Part shown: piece by piece, positions 34,322-42,659 of the stretch | Position numbering within the stretch: position 1 is the stretch's first letter | Layout: the number at the start of each line of letters is the position of its first letter | Virus record (IMG/VR): IMGVR_UViG_3300022074_000012 | Span: 30,872-94,871 of that record | Reading direction: 5' to 3' (one strand) | DNA: 64,000 nucleotides | Source of the DNA: a virus | Position numbers and translations under genes: made by a program | The notes under the pieces: generated by a model | Told to the model about the DNA's origin: nothing | The model's input: the letters and a program-made list of their open reading frames with translations, nothing else | The model's database searches: none

Positions 34322-36931
34322 ATGGCAACACCATTCAGGCTGAAAAGGTCTGCGATTGCAAGTAAGCGTCCAGCGACGACTGATCTTCAATTAGGAGAAT
34401 TAGCACTCAATACTTATGACGGATATCTTTACACTGAGAGAGAAGGTGTAGGGTTAGCAACCGTTACAAATCTTACACCTTGGTATGAGAACTATGGTGG
34501 TGGGTCAATATATTATAGTAATTCAGTCGGTATTGGAACAACAGTTCCTCAGTATAACTTAGATGTACGCAAGGGTTCCATAGGTGGATATGATACTCTT
34601 GTAGCACAGCACTCAGATGTAATCAAAGAAATTGCGGTAACAGTCGCAAGTAAGACAGACGATCATAGATATCAAGGACAGGGAAGTGGTAATGGATATG
34701 TACTCGATGGTATTCAATCTCCTGTACTTACATTAACACCAGGTAGAACATATAAATTTAATCTAAGTTCAAGTGACATGTCTAGTCACCCATTTAGATT
34801 CTATCTTGATGAAGCAAAATCAGTTCAATATACAACTAACGTTACCACAACATCTACTTCTGCACAGATAACGATAACAGATGATACTCCAAATATTCTG
34901 CATTATCAGTGCTCATCACACGGGTATATGGGTAATGCCCTTATTATTAATTCAAATGTAATAAACACACCTTATGCTGCAATCATTCGTAATGGATTAG
35001 ATGTTTTAAGTGGTAATGTTGATATTTCATCAAATTTAGATGTTGATGGTAATACTACATTAGATATTACAACCATTGATGGTTTACTTGATATCAATGC
35101 AGGTGGTCAGGCAAATACATTCAAGGTAGAAGATTTAACAGCAGGTCGTGTTGTGATTGCTGGCACTGGTGGTGAATTAGAAGATAGTGGAAACTTATTA
35201 TTCAACGGAACTGATTTATCAGCAGCATCACTTATTGTATCTGATTTAACATCAGGTCGTGTTGTAATCGCTGGTGGTTCAGGTGCAGTTGAAGATAATG
35301 CAAATTTAAAATTCAATACAACTACATCAGAGTTTGAAGTTGTAGGTCATACAATATTAGATTCACTTAATGTATCTGGTATTTCAACTTTCACTGGTGA
35401 TATAGATGCAGATGCCTTTGTTATTGCAGGTTCTACTGGCACTGGTGGTATTAAAGTCGGTACTAGTTTACAGATTTTTGATGCCTCACATACTGCAATA
35501 AGACAACAAAACAGTGGATCAATATTTATTGATGCCGATAATATTGAGTTAAGAAATCGTAGTGCTGGTGGTTTTCGTGCATATGCTAAGTTTGGTAGTT
35601 GGGCTAGTGGAGCAGCAGGACTTTTCCACGATGATGGTTCAAACTCTAATGAAAGACTAAGAACCACTAGCACGGGTGTTTCAATTACAGGAAATGTATC
35701 TGCAGTTGATGGAGCATTTAGTGGAAATCTTACTGTAACTGGTAATGTTGGAATTGCTGGAACATTAACATACGAAGATGTAGATAGAATTGATGCAGTT
35801 GGTCTTAGTACATTTAGAGAAGGATTATTCATACCTGATAATCAGAAAGCTCAATTTGGAAATGCAGCAGGAAGTGCAGATTTAAACATATACCATAGTG
35901 GCAACAATGCTTTTCTTATTAATACTACTGGTTTTACCTCTTTAAAATCTTCAAACGGTATTTTATATCTTAGTGGAAATAGCACTCATATAAGATCAGG
36001 AGATGATGGAGAAACTCAGGCTGTATTTAATGATAATGGATCAGTAGATTTATATTTTAATAATGTAAAGAAATTTGAGACATCTCTCAAAGGCATCAAA
36101 GTTGGAACGGGTGTCACGATTGAAACAAATGGACAGGCAACATTCGCTGGCATTGTAACCGCAACAAAATTTATTGGTGACGGAAGTGATTTAACAGGTA
36201 TTGATGCATCTGCCTTGAAATTTGGTGGATCAGTCAAAGCACAAGCAAATGGTTTTGGTGTCGTTGTTACTGGTGTCACAACATCAAGTGGTGGTTTCTC
36301 TGGTAACTTATCTGGAACTGCGACTCTTGCAACTGATCTTGCAATCAATGGAACTAATCAGTTATTATATCAAGCATCAAATAATGACTCAGCAATCTTA
36401 CCAACTGGTAATTCAGGTCAAATACTACAATCAAATGGTGCAGGTTCTGCTCCACAATGGGTAACTTCTGCTCCTGCTGGTGCAATTGAAGGTATCACAA
36501 TTCGTGAGGAAAGTTCAGTTATTGGTTCAGCAAATAGTATTTCAACAATCAACTTTATTGGGGAATCAGTTACTGCTGATGCTGCTGTTGCCGCTGGTAT
36601 TGCCACTGTTACGATTAATGCTCTTTCAGGAATACTTGTTAAAGATGGTGGTGCAAATGTAGGAACAGGTATCACTGCATTTGATTTTGCAGGTTCACTC
36701 GTTGATGTTGACGCAGTATCAAACACTGGTATTGCTACAGTCCAGATTGATGGTTTATCAGTCAAAGATGAAGGTTCATCAGTCGGAACTGCAGGTAGCA
36801 TTACCACATTAAACTTTGTTGGTGCTGGTATCGTTGTTGATGCAGCTGCAAATGCAGGTGTTGCAACAATTACATCTGCTGGTGGTGTTACGAATGCTGA
36901 TGTTGTTGCTCTGGCGATTGCTTTGGGATGA
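34322..36931 (+). CDS. Large tail-fibre-like protein with cupredoxin-like domain
   Basis: 869 aa. The N-terminal MATPFRLKRSAIASKRPATTDLQLGELALNTYDG is a fibre-type attachment module. Residues ~105-205 look like a cupredoxin: TLTPGRTYKFNLSSSDMSSHPFRF and HYQCSSHGYMGN would give His, Cys, His and Met ligands. The rest is repeated beta modules (LTAGRVVIAGTGG, SGRVVIAGGSG, GTLTYEDVDRIDAVG, ATKFIGDGSDLTGID, GAGIVVDAAANAGVATIT). Probably a long trimeric fibre; first gene of the main array. Confidence 0.75.
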   Translation: MATPFRLKRSAIASKRPATTDLQLGELALNTYDGYLYTEREGVGLATVTNLTPWYENYGGGSIYYSNSVGIGTTVPQYNLDVRKGSIGGYDTLVAQHSDVIKEIAVTVASKTDDHRYQGQGSGNGYVLDGIQSPVLTLTPGRTYKFNLSSSDMSSHPFRFYLDEAKSVQYTTNVTTTSTSAQITITDDTPNILHYQCSSHGYMGNALIINSNVINTPYAAIIRNGLDVLSGNVDISSNLDVDGNTTLDITTIDGLLDINAGGQANTFKVEDLTAGRVVIAGTGGELEDSGNLLFNGTDLSAASLIVSDLTSGRVVIAGGSGAVEDNANLKFNTTTSEFEVVGHTILDSLNVSGISTFTGDIDADAFVIAGSTGTGGIKVGTSLQIFDASHTAIRQQNSGSIFIDADNIELRNRSAGGFRAYAKFGSWASGAAGLFHDDGSNSNERLRTTSTGVSITGNVSAVDGAFSGNLTVTGNVGIAGTLTYEDVDRIDAVGLSTFREGLFIPDNQKAQFGNAAGSADLNIYHSGNNAFLINTTGFTSLKSSNGILYLSGNSTHIRSGDDGETQAVFNDNGSVDLYFNNVKKFETSLKGIKVGTGVTIETNGQATFAGIVTATKFIGDGSDLTGIDASALKFGGSVKAQANGFGVVVTGVTTSSGGFSGNLSGTATLATDLAINGTNQLLYQASNNDSAILPTGNSGQILQSNGAGSAPQWVTSAPAGAIEGITIREESSVIGSANSISTINFIGESVTADAAVAAGIATVTINALSGILVKDGGANVGTGITAFDFAGSLVDVDAVSNTGIATVQIDGLSVKDEGSSVGTAGSITTLNFVGAGIVVDAAANAGVATITSAGGVTNADVVALAIALG

Positions 36932-36932
36932 T

Positions 36933-36940
36933 TATAAATA
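36933..36940 (+). promoter_or_regulatory. T4-type late promoter
   Basis: Exact TATAAATA, 38 nt before the ATG at 36979. Confidence 0.7.
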
Positions 36941-36978
36941 TCTCAACGGGGATATTGCACCTTTTTAAACTATAAAAA

Positions 36979-37308
36979 ATGGCTAATACTTTTAAATTAA
37001 AATCGAAAAATAATATTGGTGTATCCACAGTTGGAATATACACAGTACCTGGTGCGACAACCACAGTTATCATTGGTGTGACTTGTACGAATGTATCTGG
37101 TCAAGGAATTAATGTTGGAATTGGAATATCAAGAGCAACAAATGGAGATGATATAAACATATTAAAGAACGTTCCTATCCCACAAGGATCTGCATTGGAA
37201 ATTATGCAAGGAAATAAGATAGTTGTAGAAGCAGTTGATACAGTCACAGCATTGAGTGATGTTAATAATAGTTTAGATGTTGCCTTGACAATAATGGAAA
37301 TAACATAA
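36979..37308 (+). CDS. Small beta-rich probable virion protein
   Basis: 109 aa, strand-rich with Val/Thr/Ile/Gly (FKLKSKNNIGVSTVGIYTVPGATTTVIIGVT...). The next gene starts 1 nt after its stop. Resembles small fibre-accessory or decoration proteins by composition and place; no family named. Confidence 0.65.
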   Translation: MANTFKLKSKNNIGVSTVGIYTVPGATTTVIIGVTCTNVSGQGINVGIGISRATNGDDINILKNVPIPQGSALEIMQGNKIVVEAVDTVTALSDVNNSLDVALTIMEIT

Positions 37309-37309
37309 T

Positions 37310-38746
37310 ATGGCACTATCCACCTCCAGAACAGTTGTTACCAATACTGGTTTAAGTACTCACGATCATTTTAGAGTTAGAGATCTTATATCTGTTGGTG
37401 TTGCAACCTTTTCTAATTTTAAAACTGGATCTACAAACGTTCATAGTGTAGGAGTTGAAGCTGCTGGAATAAATGTTCTTGGTGGAGACACTCCTATTGG
37501 TACAGGATCAACAATATATGATGACGGTGGAGCAAGATTTAGTGGTGTAGTTACTGCGACATCATTTCATGGTGACATATCACAAGCAACTGGTGCAGCT
37601 GCTGGATTAGGAACTGCTTTATCACAGACACAAACAGATCCATTAAATAAAATTTATTACACAAATAAAGTTTTAAGTATATCCACCACAACTACAATTG
37701 ATCACCCTGCTACTGCTAATCCTGCTTATACTCAGTATAGTGATATAAAAATTGAAGACGGTCATGATTTAATAATAAAAACTGATGATGATTTTAAGTA
37801 TGATATTCTTGGAATATCAACGACTGCATTAGTATCCGCATCATCAGGTGGTGGTGGTTTGAGTGGAAATTTAACTGGTAATGTAACTGGTAATGTAATT
37901 GGTAATGTAATTGGTAATGTAACTGGTAATGTAACTGGTAATGTAAACAACTCAACTCTTTTACTTCAAACTGGAGGTACAGAAAGACTTCGCATCTCAT
38001 CAGATGGCACGGTATCCATTGGAAATAATCCTACTGTTCCTTCTAATACTTTTTTTCACGTTCAAAAACCATCTGGTGAAACTAATGTAATATTTGAAGG
38101 TAGTGATACATTAGGAGCGAGACTTTCATTACAAAATAATATTCCCTCTGGAACTTCGATTAATCAAATTGATTTTTGTGATGCAGGTGGTGAGTCCACA
38201 AGTTCTATAAAAGGTTTTAACACTAATCAAACACAAAATTATGGAGACTTAGCATTTTTTACAAGAAATAGTTCAGGTCAACCTCCAACTGAAAGAATGC
38301 GTATCACAAAGGAAGGATATATAACAAAACCATATCTTCCTGCATTTTCAGGTTATATTAGTTCTGCTCATAACTCCGCAAGACAGAATCAAGGTGCTCA
38401 AATAATGCCATTTGATACAATGTACTTTAACACAGGTGGTCATTTTAACTTAACTGGAAGTAATCAATATAAATTCGTTGCACCCGTTGCTGGCGTATAT
38501 TATTTCTCAGTTTCACAGAATCATACAGGTAGAGTTGATACAAGACTGAAGAAAAATAACTCAGAATTTCATGGTGGTGAAAATGAACATGATACTGCTG
38601 CCAATTGGGAACATCATTTTATAGCTGCTGCTATCGACTTAGATGTTGGTGATTTAGTTCATGTAGAAACTAATTTACAAGATGGTAGTCGATATGCTTG
38701 GAACTCTGGTTACTGGGAAAACTTTACTGGATACCTAATAGGATAA
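37310..38746 (+). CDS. Tail-fibre-like protein with C1q-type tip
   Basis: 478 aa. Fibre shaft modules (SGVVTATSFHGDISQ), a Thr/Gly/Asn/Val tandem repeat at ~residues 187-213, a TGGTERLRISSDGTVSIGN segment typical of phage fibre shafts, and a C1q-like jelly-roll at the end (YKFVAPVAGVYYFSVSQNHTGR...). The end differs from other C1q tips in this window, suggesting varied receptors. Confidence 0.75.
   Translation: MALSTSRTVVTNTGLSTHDHFRVRDLISVGVATFSNFKTGSTNVHSVGVEAAGINVLGGDTPIGTGSTIYDDGGARFSGVVTATSFHGDISQATGAAAGLGTALSQTQTDPLNKIYYTNKVLSISTTTTIDHPATANPAYTQYSDIKIEDGHDLIIKTDDDFKYDILGISTTALVSASSGGGGLSGNLTGNVTGNVIGNVIGNVTGNVTGNVNNSTLLLQTGGTERLRISSDGTVSIGNNPTVPSNTFFHVQKPSGETNVIFEGSDTLGARLSLQNNIPSGTSINQIDFCDAGGESTSSIKGFNTNQTQNYGDLAFFTRNSSGQPPTERMRITKEGYITKPYLPAFSGYISSAHNSARQNQGAQIMPFDTMYFNTGGHFNLTGSNQYKFVAPVAGVYYFSVSQNHTGRVDTRLKKNNSEFHGGENEHDTAANWEHHFIAAAIDLDVGDLVHVETNLQDGSRYAWNSGYWENFTGYLIG
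37877..37948 (+). repeat. 12-bp tandem repeat in a fibre gene
   Basis: Six units of GGTAATGTAACT (variants ending ATT or AAC) encode Gly-Asn-Val-Thr/Ile. The length is a multiple of 3, so copy-number slippage would keep frame and change shaft length. Confidence 0.9.
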
Positions 38747-38749
38747 ATA
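38742..38749 (+). promoter_or_regulatory. T4-type late promoter
   Basis: GATAAATAACTAAAA overlapping the previous stop, 16 nt before the ATG at 38766. Confidence 0.65.
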
Positions 38750-38765
38750 ACTAAAAAGCATAATC

Positions 38766-39668
38766 ATGTCGAGATTAAGAGCAAATCAAATAACAAATGA
38801 GAATGCCAACGGTGCACCTAATTTTCCACATGGTTTAACCGTAACTGGTATTGTCACAGCAACCACTTCTGCCACAACGATGTCACAAATCGTTGTTGGT
38901 TCAGCGGTCACTGCAAATTCACAAGGTATAGATGTTACTGGTATTGTAACTGCAACAACTGTTAAAGTCGGAAGTGCTATATCTGCAACAGATGGTGGTG
39001 TAGCTGCCACAAGATTTTATGGAGATGGTTCCTCATTAACTGGATTAGAATCTGGTTTTACTTCTATGCAAGTTTTCACAACTGCTGGAAGTGCCACTTA
39101 TACAAAACCAAGTGGTATAACTTTAATTAAAGTGACGGTAACTGCTGGTGGTGCTTCTGGTGCAGGTGGAGCAAACTCTAATGAAGATTATGGTTCTGGA
39201 GGTGGTGCAGGTGGCACATCAATTAAAGTTATAGATGCCTCATCTATTAATACTGAAACAGTAACAGTCGGTGCTGGTGGTGCAGGAGTCAATAATACTG
39301 GTAGTGGTAATGCTGGAGGTGCTTCCTCATTTGGTTCCCACTGTTCTGCAACTGGTGGTGGGGTAGGAAGGCACGGAAACGCAGGTCAAGTTAGAGGTGG
39401 TGCAGGTGGAACTGGTTCTGGTGGTAACATAAATCTCACTGGTGGAGCTGGTGCTGGTGGTTTTGATAACCAAGTTGGTACTCATGCCTCTGGTGGTATG
39501 GGAGGCGCATCTTATTTTGGTGGTGCAGGTTTAGGTTTAGCAAACTCAAACAACCCTAGTGGAACTCCAGAGGATGGTACAAACGGTGGTGGTGGAGGTG
39601 GTGCTGCTAACACACTCAATTCTGGTGATGGTGGTGCAGGAATCGTAGTAGTAGAGGAATTTAAGTAA
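38766..39668 (+). CDS. Tail-fibre-like protein with glycine-rich C-terminus
   Basis: 300 aa. N-terminus MSRLRANQITNENANGAPNF shared with the 823 protein; then VTGIVTAT modules and RFYGDGSSLTGLE. The C-terminal ~190 residues are very Gly-rich (GGASGAGG..., GGGGGGAANT) ending GDGGAGIVVVEEFK, the pattern of phage glycine-rich adhesin tips. Next gene begins in its stop (TAATG). Confidence 0.75.
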   Translation: MSRLRANQITNENANGAPNFPHGLTVTGIVTATTSATTMSQIVVGSAVTANSQGIDVTGIVTATTVKVGSAISATDGGVAATRFYGDGSSLTGLESGFTSMQVFTTAGSATYTKPSGITLIKVTVTAGGASGAGGANSNEDYGSGGGAGGTSIKVIDASSINTETVTVGAGGAGVNNTGSGNAGGASSFGSHCSATGGGVGRHGNAGQVRGGAGGTGSGGNINLTGGAGAGGFDNQVGTHASGGMGGASYFGGAGLGLANSNNPSGTPEDGTNGGGGGGAANTLNSGDGGAGIVVVEEFK

Positions 39669-39985
39669 TGGCAAAAAAAATTCTAGTTAAAAGTGGTGTA
39701 GTTCAAGATGTTTCAGATGCAGTATTTCCAGTGCATCCAGATGCAGGAACTTGGAAAGATTGTTCAAACGATAATGTTAAAAAGGATTGGACGGTTAATG
39801 CAGACAACTCTGTTAGTGAACCTGTAAATCCAGAAGAAACTTATGCTGAAAAAAGAGTGAGGGAATATCCTCAACTTGGTGATGTTATTGATGCTTTATT
39901 TAAAAAAGAGGCAGGTAACAGTTCTGAATGGGATGCTTTAGTTACTTCAAGAGCAAATACTAAAACTAAGTATCCTAAATCCTAG
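39668..39985 (+). CDS. Tail-fibre assembly/chaperone-like small protein
   Basis: 105 aa. The end EKRVREYPQLGDVIDALFKKE...TKTKYPKS matches the short phage tail-associated proteins with a (R)eYPplxDqlDalwk ... YP pattern. Translationally coupled to the preceding fibre gene. Role in fibre folding or attachment is inferred. Confidence 0.6.
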   Translation: MAKKILVKSGVVQDVSDAVFPVHPDAGTWKDCSNDNVKKDWTVNADNSVSEPVNPEETYAEKRVREYPQLGDVIDALFKKEAGNSSEWDALVTSRANTKTKYPKS

Positions 39986-40032
39986 TTGATGCAACTGGAT
40001 ACTTTTTATTATAATAATTTTGTTTTTATATT

Positions 40033-40578
40033 ATGGTTAAGATTATAAATCAACTTTTACCTGATGTGTTTCATAATCGTCTTTTAACAATTTTAGATGA
40101 TGAAGATAGATCATTTAATTGGTTTTGGAATAACACAACTGCAGAAAATGTAAATGGTGAACCTTTAGATAGTAATTTTATGTTTACTCATCTTTTATAT
40201 AATAAAGATAAAAATATCAAATCACCTTATTTTGAAACATTTTTTCCAATAGTTTATTTTTTAGAAGGACATATACCTATCAATAATCTTTATCGTATGA
40301 AGTTGAATCTATATCCAAATCAAGGTAAAAAAATAATACATGCAAAACATATAGATTTAAGAAGTGAAGTAACTAAAAAACCTTTAGAAAACTGTACAAT
40401 CACAATTTTAAATTTTACGACTTGTAATGGTGGAACAATTATTGGTGAGGAAAAATATTTATCACAAGGCAATCAAGCATTAAGTTTTGATAATAAAATA
40501 GAACATCAAGGATTTACTCAAACAGATACACCACGAAGAATAATATTAAATATAGCAACGACTAATCCGACTAAATAA
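40033..40578 (+). CDS. 2-oxoglutarate/Fe(II) oxygenase-like protein
   Basis: 181 aa. A jelly-roll (double-stranded beta-helix) pattern with putative iron ligands H106-I-D108 (HAKHIDLRSE) and H158 (NKIEHQG), and R168/R169 as candidate 2-oxoglutarate binders (PRRIILNI). Oxygenases of this class are common in cyanophage genomes near structural genes, but the substrate is unknown. Could hydroxylate a fibre protein. Confidence 0.6.
   Translation: MVKIINQLLPDVFHNRLLTILDDEDRSFNWFWNNTTAENVNGEPLDSNFMFTHLLYNKDKNIKSPYFETFFPIVYFLEGHIPINNLYRMKLNLYPNQGKKIIHAKHIDLRSEVTKKPLENCTITILNFTTCNGGTIIGEEKYLSQGNQALSFDNKIEHQGFTQTDTPRRIILNIATTNPTK
40571..40578 (+). promoter_or_regulatory. T4-type late promoter
   Basis: CTAAATAACTAAAA overlapping the previous stop, 14 nt before the ATG at 40593. 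Confidence 0.55.
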
Positions 40579-40592
40579 CTAAAAATAATATA

Positions 40593-41357
40593 ATGCCATA
40601 CTTAGGTCGAGAACTCACATCAGGTAATTATCTTAAGCTAGATGATATATCATCTCAGTTTAATGGATCTACTGTCACTTTTCAATTGAAGAGTGGTGGT
40701 AGTGATTTTTTTCCTGGCTCATCATTCTCTCTCCTAGTATCAGTTGCAGGTGTAATCCAAGAAGCAGATTCTGCATATCAGATAAACAATAATGAAATAA
40801 CTTTTGCGACAGCACCTGCAAATGCTGATGATGCTTTTATCATAGTTCTTGGTCTTGCATTAGGAGTTGGAGTTCCTGCTGATGGTACAGTTGGACTTAC
40901 ACAATTAAATGATACTGCAAAGTTAGGTATATCAACATCTAATTCTAACAACACATCAACTGTAAAAGTAGGTGGTGGAGTCACCTCTCTTAATTTTGCA
41001 GGTCCAGGTGTTACAACTGCGTTTGTGACAAATGGTATTGCTACAGTATTTGTTCAAGGTGGAGGTGGCAGTGGTGTTGGTGCTGCTGGTACTTGGGCTT
41101 CTGATGAAGTTGGTGTTGCTACAAGTAAAGTTGTTGGTGTTGGTACAGCACAGGCAGTCGGTACAGCAAACTCAGAAGGTGCATTACAGGCACTTGGTAA
41201 TATTGCAATTACCGATGGTGCACTTCTAATTGACAATGACATCAGCAGTAGTATAAACGTACCTGCTGGTAAGAATGGTTTATTAATTGGTACGGTCAAT
41301 GTTGCAGTCGGAGCAACAATTGATGTTGCAACAGGTTCAGTTTTAGTGGTGGTGTAG
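40593..41357 (+). CDS. Tail-fibre-like protein
   Basis: 254 aa. N-terminal MPYLGRELTSGNYLKLDDISSQFNGSTVTF is a variant of the start of the 41359 protein. Strand-rich middle with VGLTQLNDTAKLG, ending in a short segment (INVPAGKNGLLIGTVNVAVGATIDVATGSVLVVV) shared in plan with the ends of 42605-42648, 48660-48706 and 51120-51215. Confidence 0.7.
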   Translation: MPYLGRELTSGNYLKLDDISSQFNGSTVTFQLKSGGSDFFPGSSFSLLVSVAGVIQEADSAYQINNNEITFATAPANADDAFIIVLGLALGVGVPADGTVGLTQLNDTAKLGISTSNSNNTSTVKVGGGVTSLNFAGPGVTTAFVTNGIATVFVQGGGGSGVGAAGTWASDEVGVATSKVVGVGTAQAVGTANSEGALQALGNIAITDGALLIDNDISSSINVPAGKNGLLIGTVNVAVGATIDVATGSVLVVV

Positions 41358-41358
41358 T

Positions 41359-42648
41359 ATGGCATATCTAGGTAATCGTAATGCATCAGGAGAGAATAAT
41401 AGTTTTAAGATCTTAGATGATCTTGCATTTACTACAACCTTTAATGGTTCTGATGGAAATGTAGTAAATCATTCTGCTGATACAATCACAATTAATAATC
41501 ATAGATTTTTAACAGGATCAAGAGTCACATATACGAATGGTGGTGGTGGAAATATTACGGGACTGACAAATGGAACTGTATATTTTACAATCAAGGTAGA
41601 TCATAATACAATCAAGTTAGCAACAAATGCATCAAACGCAAATTCTGGAACTGCAATTAATATCACAGGTACTGGAACTGGTATCTCACATACACTAAGT
41701 GTTGCATTTGATGGAGTCAATACAAAGTTTGTAGCAACATATGATGGTGGTACAAAAGCACAGATGACAAGAGCAGCTCAGTTGTTCTTATCTCATAATG
41801 GTGTCATACAAAGACCACATGATTCAACATCTCCTGCAAATGGATATGGTATTGACTCAAATGGATCTGTAGTTGTATTCTCAGCAGCACCTTCTTCTTC
41901 TGATGTAATCTTTGGAAATCTTGTCGCAAATAATTTCCCAACATTTGACATCTCAGATAATAAGGTAGATACATTCACTGCTGATGGAAGCACTACAACT
42001 TATACTTTATCAAGAGCAGTTGTTAATAACGATAATATATTAGTTGCATTAGATGGTGTGATGCAGTATCCATCTGATTCACAAAACACAAGATCATATA
42101 ATGTATCAGGCACAGGATCTAATTCACTTACCTTCGCATCTGCACCTGCACAAGGAACAGTCATTCACGTAAGACACATTGGTTTTGCTGGTGCATCTAC
42201 TGCAAATGTAACTGGTGTATTTGGTAGAAGTGGTAATGTAACTCTAATAGATTCAGACCCAGTTGTTGGTATTCAATCTGGTGGATTGGGAATTGGAACA
42301 GTTCGTACATTAAACTTTATCGGTGCTGGTAATACTGTTCAAGTTAGAGGTAATGTAATTGATGTTAGTATCGCAGGTGGTGGAGGAGCAAGTGTTTGGA
42401 CTACATCAATCACTGGTATTCAAACTTCTTCTGCAATTGTTGGTGTCGGAACAGATGACGCAGGTGATGCTGACTTACAAGGTATAGGTAATTCTGCAAG
42501 AGGACTTTATATTAGTAATGGTATGATACTATATGATAATGCAATCAATGGTAATCATTATATTGGAACATCAATGAACGGTCTGATGGCAGGTCCTGTA
42601 TCAGTCAACGGTGTTCTGAATGTTGATGGTAATTTTGTGGTGGTATAA
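41359..42648 (+). CDS. Tail-fibre-like protein
   Basis: 429 aa, starting right after the previous stop. N-terminus MAYLGNRNASGENNSFKILDD, a segment with ITINNHRFLTGSRVTYTNGG, then TYTLSRAVVNNDNILVALDGVMQ and FVATYDG modules. Ends with NGLMAGPVSVNGVLNVDGNFVVV, the short tip segment shared with three other genes here. Confidence 0.7.
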   Translation: MAYLGNRNASGENNSFKILDDLAFTTTFNGSDGNVVNHSADTITINNHRFLTGSRVTYTNGGGGNITGLTNGTVYFTIKVDHNTIKLATNASNANSGTAINITGTGTGISHTLSVAFDGVNTKFVATYDGGTKAQMTRAAQLFLSHNGVIQRPHDSTSPANGYGIDSNGSVVVFSAAPSSSDVIFGNLVANNFPTFDISDNKVDTFTADGSTTTYTLSRAVVNNDNILVALDGVMQYPSDSQNTRSYNVSGTGSNSLTFASAPAQGTVIHVRHIGFAGASTANVTGVFGRSGNVTLIDSDPVVGIQSGGLGIGTVRTLNFIGAGNTVQVRGNVIDVSIAGGGGASVWTTSITGIQTSSAIVGVGTDDAGDADLQGIGNSARGLYISNGMILYDNAINGNHYIGTSMNGLMAGPVSVNGVLNVDGNFVVV

Positions 42649-42654
42649 TAAATA
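42647..42654 (+). promoter_or_regulatory. T4-type late promoter candidate
   Basis: AATAAATAAAG around the preceding stop, only 6 nt before the ATG at 42660; the transcript would begin inside the coding region unless a later start is used, so the match may be fortuitous. Confidence 0.3.
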
Positions 42655-42659
42655 AAGAT

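Noticed and set aside
35347-35832. Long reverse-strand open frames opposite the fibre genes (also near 36016, 36418, 25165, 26236)
   Set aside because: They mirror the codon pattern of the forward genes, lack ribosome sites and convincing composition, and sit opposite clear coding sequence.
37760-38000. Repeated units near 37877 considered as CRISPR
   Set aside because: Units are 12 bp with no spacers and encode an in-frame Gly-Asn-Val-Thr repeat.
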